11,113 nucleotides of DNA, from positions 1 to 11,113 of the forward strand of contig NYXM01000050.1 of the NCBI GenBank assembly GCA_002685655.1. The letters are read 5' to 3'. The stretch is from Planctomycetaceae bacterium (GTDB lineage Bacteria > Planctomycetota > Planctomycetia > Pirellulales > Pirellulaceae). The notes under the pieces are model-generated. The model made no database searches. It worked only from the letters and a program-made list of their open reading frames with translations, and was not told the origin of the DNA. A program made the position numbers and the translations under genes. Below, one piece after another: positions 7,282 to 11,113 of the stretch; positions within the stretch are counted from its first letter, which is position 1, and every line of letters starts with the position of its first letter.

Positions 7282-9483
7282 ATGAAATCGTGTGCGGGGG
7301 TGGCGCAGGGCATCGTTTCGGTGCTATGCGTCCTTTTCAACTGCGTGTTGGTGACGTCTGCGCAAGATGACTCGCCGCGTCGAGTGCTGCCCCCAGTTGT
7401 CGTCGAACCGGATGAACCGCCGCCAGGTTTGTCGGATGGAGACTTTGTGCCCAGCACCGAGGACAGCCTGTTCACGTCGCCGGGCCGGGGCTCATTCGAC
7501 TTTGGCGGCCTCGATTCGGCACTTCGCTCTGGGCGATCTCAGTTTGATGATCCGCGGCACGTCACCATTGTGGATGCCGAGCAGCTTCTGTTACGACAAC
7601 CAGTGGACATGATCGATGCCCTCGAGCGGGAAACAGGCGTGCTGCTGCAACGAACGGGGGCCGGACAGGTCTCGCCGTTCCTGCGTGGCTTGACAGGCCC
7701 GCAGACACTGTTGTTGGTCGATGGTGTGCGGCTGACCAATTCGACGTTTCGCTTCGGCCCAAATCAAAACTTTGGTGCCATCGATCCGGCGATGATCGAG
7801 CGGATCGAAATCGTTCGCGGGCCGCAGTCTGTGTTATGGGGGTCGGATGCGATTGGCGGCGTGATCAATGTTGTCACGCGCGGTGCCGCCAATCCGTTTA
7901 GCGAGTACACCGGCGGTGAATTCATTTCACGATTTCGAACTGCCGATGCCGCCAGCTACAGCCGAGTCAGCGTGGAAGGATCAGGTAATTCGCTGGCACT
8001 CTTCGGGGGAGGCAGTTTTACAAACGTCCGTGATCTTGATCGCGGTGGCAATCTCGGACGCCAACCGCAAACTAACTACAGCCAATATGCCGGCGACCTC
8101 AAGATAAACTACCTGCTTTCCGATCAGCAGCTTCTGACTGTGTCGTTGCAACATGTCGAACAACAAGATGTCCCCCGCAGCGATAAGTTTCCCTCCGAGC
8201 TTCGGCTGTTCGATCCGCAACAGCGCGACCTTGGTTACATCCGCTGGCAAGGCAATGCGGACAGCGGGCTCTACGACACGTTCATGATGACCGCTTCGCT
8301 GCATCGTCAGAAAACGCAAACACTCCGTCGTCGCCCGCCAAGTTCGGGTACCGAGGATCGGCAGCGATTCGATGTCGAAACGACGGGATTGAATCTGGTC
8401 TTCTCGAAGGATGTCAGTGCGTTCGGAATACTGACGTACGGCGTCGATTGGTACCATGACGATGTGGGTGCGCGAGCCGAACGAGTCGACTTGGCCAGTG
8501 GTGCGTCCACCCCGCGAAGGCCTGAATTCCCACCAGACAGCTATTACGAGCGGCTGGGCGCGTTCTTGCAGTGGGACGTGCTTCTAACCGACCGCCTTTC
8601 AACCGTGACCGGCGTGCGATACTCGACAATTGACACGGGCGCAACGGTAACCGAATTCGACACCAGCCCTTTGCCTGGCGGGCCACCAGTGGTGACAGGC
8701 ACAGCGCACATCAGTCCCAGCTTTCAGGACTGGACCGCCAGCCTAGGATTGGTCTACGAAGTGAACCCTTGCGCACACCTGGTCGGATCTGTGGCTGAGG
8801 GATTTCGCGCACCGTCGCTGGACGATTCCGTTGTCTTTTCCGACAATGTCTTCGGCGACAACGTAGACCTGCCCACAACGGGACTCGAACCTGAAACCAG
8901 CATCAACTACGAAGTGGGTGTCAAGGTCTGGCGCGATCGCCTGTCGGCTCAAGCGTACTATTTTTGGACGGACATCGAAGGCTTGATCGACCGCGTGCCG
9001 ATTGGCTCGTTCGGAGGCACGACATACAACATTCGGCAGAACATTGGCGAGGCTCGCATCCAGGGCTTCGAACTGGCCGGTCAGTTCCTCTTGTCAGCAG
9101 ACTGGACACTATACGGAAACCTGGCCTACCAGCTAGGTGAGAACGTGACCGATGCCGAGCCGTTGCGCAGAATCCCACCCACACAAGGCACGCTGGGCAT
9201 TCGCTGGCTGGACCGTTGCAACGGTAATTCGATTGACCTCTACAGTTGGCTGGTTGCGCGGCAGGACCGGCTGAGTTCTGGAGACGTCGCCGATCCTCGC
9301 ATTCCGACGGGTGGTACACCAGGATACGCGACACTCAGCCTGCGAGCTGGAACATCGCTATCGGAGAACGAGCGTCTGACAGTGTGGCTCGAAAACCTGA
9401 CGGATACGGCCTATCGTGTCCATGGAAGCGGCGTGGACGGTCGCGGCTTCAGCGTCAATCTCGGTTACGAGCTGAGGCGTTGA
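7282..9483 (+). CDS. TonB-dependent outer-membrane receptor
   Basis: This is a 733-residue outer-membrane active transporter. Residues 1-27 form a signal peptide with a hydrophobic core and likely cleavage after TSA. PPVVVEP (37-43) is a probable TonB box. The plug domain spans about 88-200 and includes LLLVDGVRLTN (143-153), IERIEIVRGPQSVLWGSDA (172-190) and IGGVINVVTR (191-200). The rest is a beta-barrel with late barrel motifs such as FRAPSLDD and LEPETSINYEVG. The ATG at 7282 is chosen because AAGGA at 7271-7275 lies 6 nt upstream and it begins a clean signal peptide; an in-frame TTG at 7267 would add five residues. The last residues are GYELRR, without the aromatic terminal residue usual for barrels inserted by the BAM complex. 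Substrate is not determinable: iron-siderophore, cobalamin and other ligands remain possible. A TonB-family gene follows 138 bp downstream. Confidence 0.93.
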   Translation: MKSCAGVAQGIVSVLCVLFNCVLVTSAQDDSPRRVLPPVVVEPDEPPPGLSDGDFVPSTEDSLFTSPGRGSFDFGGLDSALRSGRSQFDDPRHVTIVDAEQLLLRQPVDMIDALERETGVLLQRTGAGQVSPFLRGLTGPQTLLLVDGVRLTNSTFRFGPNQNFGAIDPAMIERIEIVRGPQSVLWGSDAIGGVINVVTRGAANPFSEYTGGEFISRFRTADAASYSRVSVEGSGNSLALFGGGSFTNVRDLDRGGNLGRQPQTNYSQYAGDLKINYLLSDQQLLTVSLQHVEQQDVPRSDKFPSELRLFDPQQRDLGYIRWQGNADSGLYDTFMMTASLHRQKTQTLRRRPPSSGTEDRQRFDVETTGLNLVFSKDVSAFGILTYGVDWYHDDVGARAERVDLASGASTPRRPEFPPDSYYERLGAFLQWDVLLTDRLSTVTGVRYSTIDTGATVTEFDTSPLPGGPPVVTGTAHISPSFQDWTASLGLVYEVNPCAHLVGSVAEGFRAPSLDDSVVFSDNVFGDNVDLPTTGLEPETSINYEVGVKVWRDRLSAQAYYFWTDIEGLIDRVPIGSFGGTTYNIRQNIGEARIQGFELAGQFLLSADWTLYGNLAYQLGENVTDAEPLRRIPPTQGTLGIRWLDRCNGNSIDLYSWLVARQDRLSSGDVADPRIPTGGTPGYATLSLRAGTSLSENERLTVWLENLTDTAYRVHGSGVDGRGFSVNLGYELRR

Positions 9484-9550
9484 TCTGCAACAGCTGACAG
9501 AATCGTAGCCAATTCCCAAGAAAGTATGCAATCAGGCGGCGAATACCACC

Positions 9551-9580
9551 TTGCCGTATCGCCGATCGGCTGCTGATAAT
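9551..9580 (+). promoter_or_regulatory. Candidate sigma70-type promoter for the TonB gene
   Basis: TTGCCG (9551-9556) and GATAAT (9575-9580) are spaced 18 bp, with five of six matches at the -10 hexamer and four of six at the -35. It lies about 42 bp upstream of the GTG start of the TonB gene, inside the 138-bp gap after the receptor gene. If used, the TonB gene could be transcribed independently of the receptor. Confidence 0.35.
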
Positions 9581-9621
9581 AGAAACGTCTGTTTCACGGT
9601 CTTTTGGAATGTTGAGAAACT

Positions 9622-10392
9622 GTGTTGTTGGCTCACCTGCTATCGAATCTCCTTCGCGTTTCCAGCAGCAAGGCGCTCACCTTGTCGGGACTGGTCCATC
9701 TCGGTGCGCTGGTACTGCTGGCCCAATCGTGGACCACGACAACCACCGAACTGCCTCGCTTGGCTGGATCGCGACAGGTGGCGATTCAGCTCAACGCAAG
9801 CTTCCGCGAAACTCCGCCACCGGCTCCCGTCGTCGTGCCAGCGATGACCGTGGAGGTGACGCCGAGCGTCGCGCGGGCCTTCGACCGGACCTTTGTCGAG
9901 ACCCCTTCGGCGGAGATTGACTGGAATATCGACGCCATTGTGCGAGCCGCCGAATCCGAGCCAGGCATTTCCACGGCTCCATCGTTAACGCGTGCAAACG
10001 AAGCCGACCAACTTTTGGCGAACGATCCGCCGCAGCCCATCGAATTGCCTCGTGCTCGAATCGAACCCACGCCACCGCCCACTTCGACTGCTGTGCCGGC
10101 CATGCTGGGAAACGACCAGACCACACCTCCCCGAAACGATTACATTCCACCACCTCGGTATCCCGAGTTGGCGCGACAGCGCGGTTGGCACGGCACGGTG
10201 CTGTTGGTCGTGAAGATCGATGCGTCAGGACGAGTGACAGATGTCGAGGTCGAGGAAAGCAGCGGCTACCAACTTCTCGATGCCGCCGCCGCAGGCGCCG
10301 TGCGACGCTGGCGTTATAAGCCAGCCGTCGGTCGGAATGGACCCGTCGCGACTGAAGAGCTGCAGCCCGTCACATTTCGACTGCCACGTTAG
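9622..10392 (+). CDS. TonB family energy-transducing protein
   Basis: TonB spans the periplasm and passes proton-motive force from an ExbB-ExbD complex in the inner membrane to outer-membrane receptors. The 256-residue product has a short cytoplasmic N-terminus, one hydrophobic segment at about 18-36, and a Pro-rich periplasmic linker (strongest at 63-74 and 134-180). The C-terminal TonB domain lies at about 174-254, with RYPELARQRGWHGTVLL (179-195), the VxVxESSGYQLLDAAA pattern (208-223) and RRWRYKPA (228-235). The start is GTG at 9622, weakly supported by GAGAAA just upstream; the following codons are TTG, either of which could also start without losing the membrane segment. It follows a TonB-dependent receptor on the same strand, its likely partner. 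No exbB or exbD is in the window, so these must be elsewhere. Confidence 0.9.
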   Translation: MLLAHLLSNLLRVSSSKALTLSGLVHLGALVLLAQSWTTTTTELPRLAGSRQVAIQLNASFRETPPPAPVVVPAMTVEVTPSVARAFDRTFVETPSAEIDWNIDAIVRAAESEPGISTAPSLTRANEADQLLANDPPQPIELPRARIEPTPPPTSTAVPAMLGNDQTTPPRNDYIPPPRYPELARQRGWHGTVLLVVKIDASGRVTDVEVEESSGYQLLDAAAAGAVRRWRYKPAVGRNGPVATEELQPVTFRLPR

Positions 10393-10404
10393 CCGGCGTG
10401 TAAT

Positions 10405-10433
10405 GCCGCAACAGCGCTTCGCTCGTTCGCGGC
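10405..10433. terminator. Bulged hairpin after the TonB gene
   Basis: GCCGC (10405-10409) pairs with GCGGC (10429-10433). Inside it AAC pairs with GTT and AGCG pairs with CGCT around a CTT loop, giving about 12 base pairs with two single-base bulges. It begins 12 nt after the TonB stop codon. No T-run follows, so it is a possible factor-assisted terminator or 3'-end stabiliser rather than a clear intrinsic one. Confidence 0.4.
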
Positions 10434-10459
10434 TTACAAAGTCGTGTCAGCACGGTATA

Positions 10460-10510
10460 CCTTCTCTTACTCTCAATTAAGATTAGGATTGAGAGTATGA
10501 ATAAGAGAGG
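10460..10510. repeat. Imperfect inverted repeat with a 10-bp perfect core
   Basis: TACTCTCAAT (10468-10477) and ATTGAGAGTA (10488-10497) form a perfect 10-bp stem with a 10-nt loop. The pairing continues outward as CCTTCTCTTA against TAAGAGAGG, interrupted by about five extra bases in the right arm and one extra T in the left. It sits between the convergent TonB gene and DUF1552-like fragment, so it may act as a bidirectional transcript end. Confidence 0.55.
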
Positions 10511-10528
10511 TGAATAGGCGACAGTTGT

Positions 10529-10552
10529 TGTTTGCCCGATTGTGGGCAAACA
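10529..10552. terminator. Hairpin immediately downstream of the DUF1552-like fragment
   Basis: TGTTTGCCC (10529-10537) and GGGCAAACA (10544-10552) form a perfect 9-bp stem with the 6-nt loop GATTGT. For the minus-strand fragment it starts 3 nt past the stop codon, the usual place for a terminator. The minus-strand bases after it are AACAACTG, so the T-tract of an intrinsic terminator is missing. Confidence 0.45.
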
Positions 10553-10555
10553 CGC

Positions 10556-11032
10556 TCACGCACGAATCCTGTCCACGTGCTTCATCTTTCGGTTGTTCGG
10601 GCCCAGCCGCTGCTTCGCGCCCATGGCGGCGAGCATCGTGTTGTAGACATCGATTCCCTCTGAACCAACGTCCATAATCTGCCCTGTCCTAAAGCGACCA
10701 TTGGCACTGGTAATCGCGTGAAATATGCCGGACAGTTCCCGCTTAACGTCGTTGTGACGGCCATCACCGGATTCCGTCGAAATGGTAATCAACGAGTTCT
10801 CCAAAATGCTCTTGCCGTTGGCTTCCTTGGACTCGGGTCCGTCGAGCCGATGGAGGAAGTAGGCCACTTCGCGCATCTTCATGTGGGCGTGAGCCCGTAG
10901 CTGCGTGTTCTTCTTCTTTACGTTGAACTTGTGCCACCATTCGTGACTGCATCCCTTGTCTCCAGACGCGTTCTGATCTTTGGCATCGTCAAAGTGGTAA
11001 ATCAGACGGTTGTCGTACCTGAACTTTCGCAA
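10556..11032 (-). pseudogene. DUF1552 (HXXSHH)-like protein, C-terminal fragment
   Basis: The 158-codon frame resembles the C-terminal third of DUF1552 proteins, secreted proteins of unknown function common in planctomycetes; full-length members are roughly 400-460 aa. Supporting segments are MKMREVAYFLHRLDG (51-65), SILENSLITISTESGDGRHN (75-94), GRFRTGQIMDVG (112-123) and IDVYNTMLAAMGAKQRLGP (127-145). HEWWHKF (30-36) may be a variant of the region that names the HXXSHH family. The only upstream start is TTG at 11032, directly preceded by an in-frame TAA, with two more TGA codons in the same frame to the window edge. There is no export signal and the N-terminal two thirds are missing. I infer a decayed or insertion-truncated gene; expression as a short protein is possible but unlikely. 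The family assignment is from pattern recognition only. Confidence 0.55.
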
Positions 11033-11044
11033 TTATTGACCATG

Positions 11045-11065
11045 AAAAAGCCAGGGGGTTCCCTG
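11045..11065 (-). terminator. Candidate intrinsic terminator upstream of the DUF1552-like fragment
   Basis: Read on the minus strand, CAGGG (11065-11061), loop AACC and CCCTG (11056-11052) form a 5-bp stem followed after two bases by TTTTT (11049-11045). This is a short but canonical hairpin-plus-T-run. It would stop minus-strand transcription arriving from beyond the right edge, 13 nt before the fragment's first codon, which supports the fragment being silent. Confidence 0.4.
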
Positions 11066-11095
11066 TAAACTTCGCGTTGCTCAATTCACCAAATC

Positions 11096-11112
11096 GAGCG
11101 TCGGAGACGCTC
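11096..11112. repeat. Hairpin at the right window edge
   Basis: GAGCGTC (11096-11102) and GACGCTC (11106-11112) form a 7-bp perfect stem with the loop GGA. It may belong to an element or gene end cut by the window border; nothing more can be said from here. Confidence 0.45.
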
Positions 11113-11113
11113 A

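Overview
The window looks like a chromosomal segment of a Planctomycetota bacterium. The evidence is indirect: a C-terminal fragment of a DUF1552 (HXXSHH)-type protein, a protein class abundant in planctomycetes; a diderm envelope implied by a TonB-dependent receptor and a TonB protein; and intergenic DNA rich in purine tracts and perfect palindromes. No rRNA, tRNA, CRISPR array or complete mobile element is visible.

Layout. Positions 1-110 hold a short purine-rich direct repeat. Positions 111-3278 (minus) encode a full-length GlnE, the two-domain enzyme that adenylylates and deadenylylates glutamine synthetase. A 191-bp divergent gap separates it from two plus-strand MoeA-family genes: a stand-alone MoeA (3470-4741) and a MoeA fused to a C-terminal periplasmic-binding-protein-like domain (5113-7038). 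The 371-bp gap between the moeA genes has no gene. It holds several perfect hairpins, a 138-bp MITE-like unit with 27-bp perfect inverted ends, and a 14-bp palindrome near a weak promoter-like sequence. After moeA2 lies a 16-bp perfect inverted repeat. Then come a TonB-dependent outer-membrane receptor (7282-9483) and a TonB-family energy transducer (9622-10392). The right end holds more hairpins and a truncated minus-strand DUF1552-like fragment (10556-11032), probably a pseudogene, with a terminator-like hairpin just upstream of it.

How the genes work together. The two MoeA paralogues act at metal insertion into molybdopterin. They diverge at different active-site motifs: the first has replaced the KPGKP loop with RPSSP, the second keeps KPGKP but has PGFPTS in place of PGNPVS and carries a sensor-like domain. 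This suggests divided roles rather than redundancy. The receptor and TonB form a plausible outer-membrane import pair; ExbB and ExbD are not in the window and the substrate cannot be read from sequence. A link between this import pair and molybdenum metabolism is only suggested by adjacency. GlnE appears functionally unrelated to its neighbours. I see no clear new multi-gene system; the most notable points are the complementary MoeA motif divergence and the dense palindromic intergenic elements.
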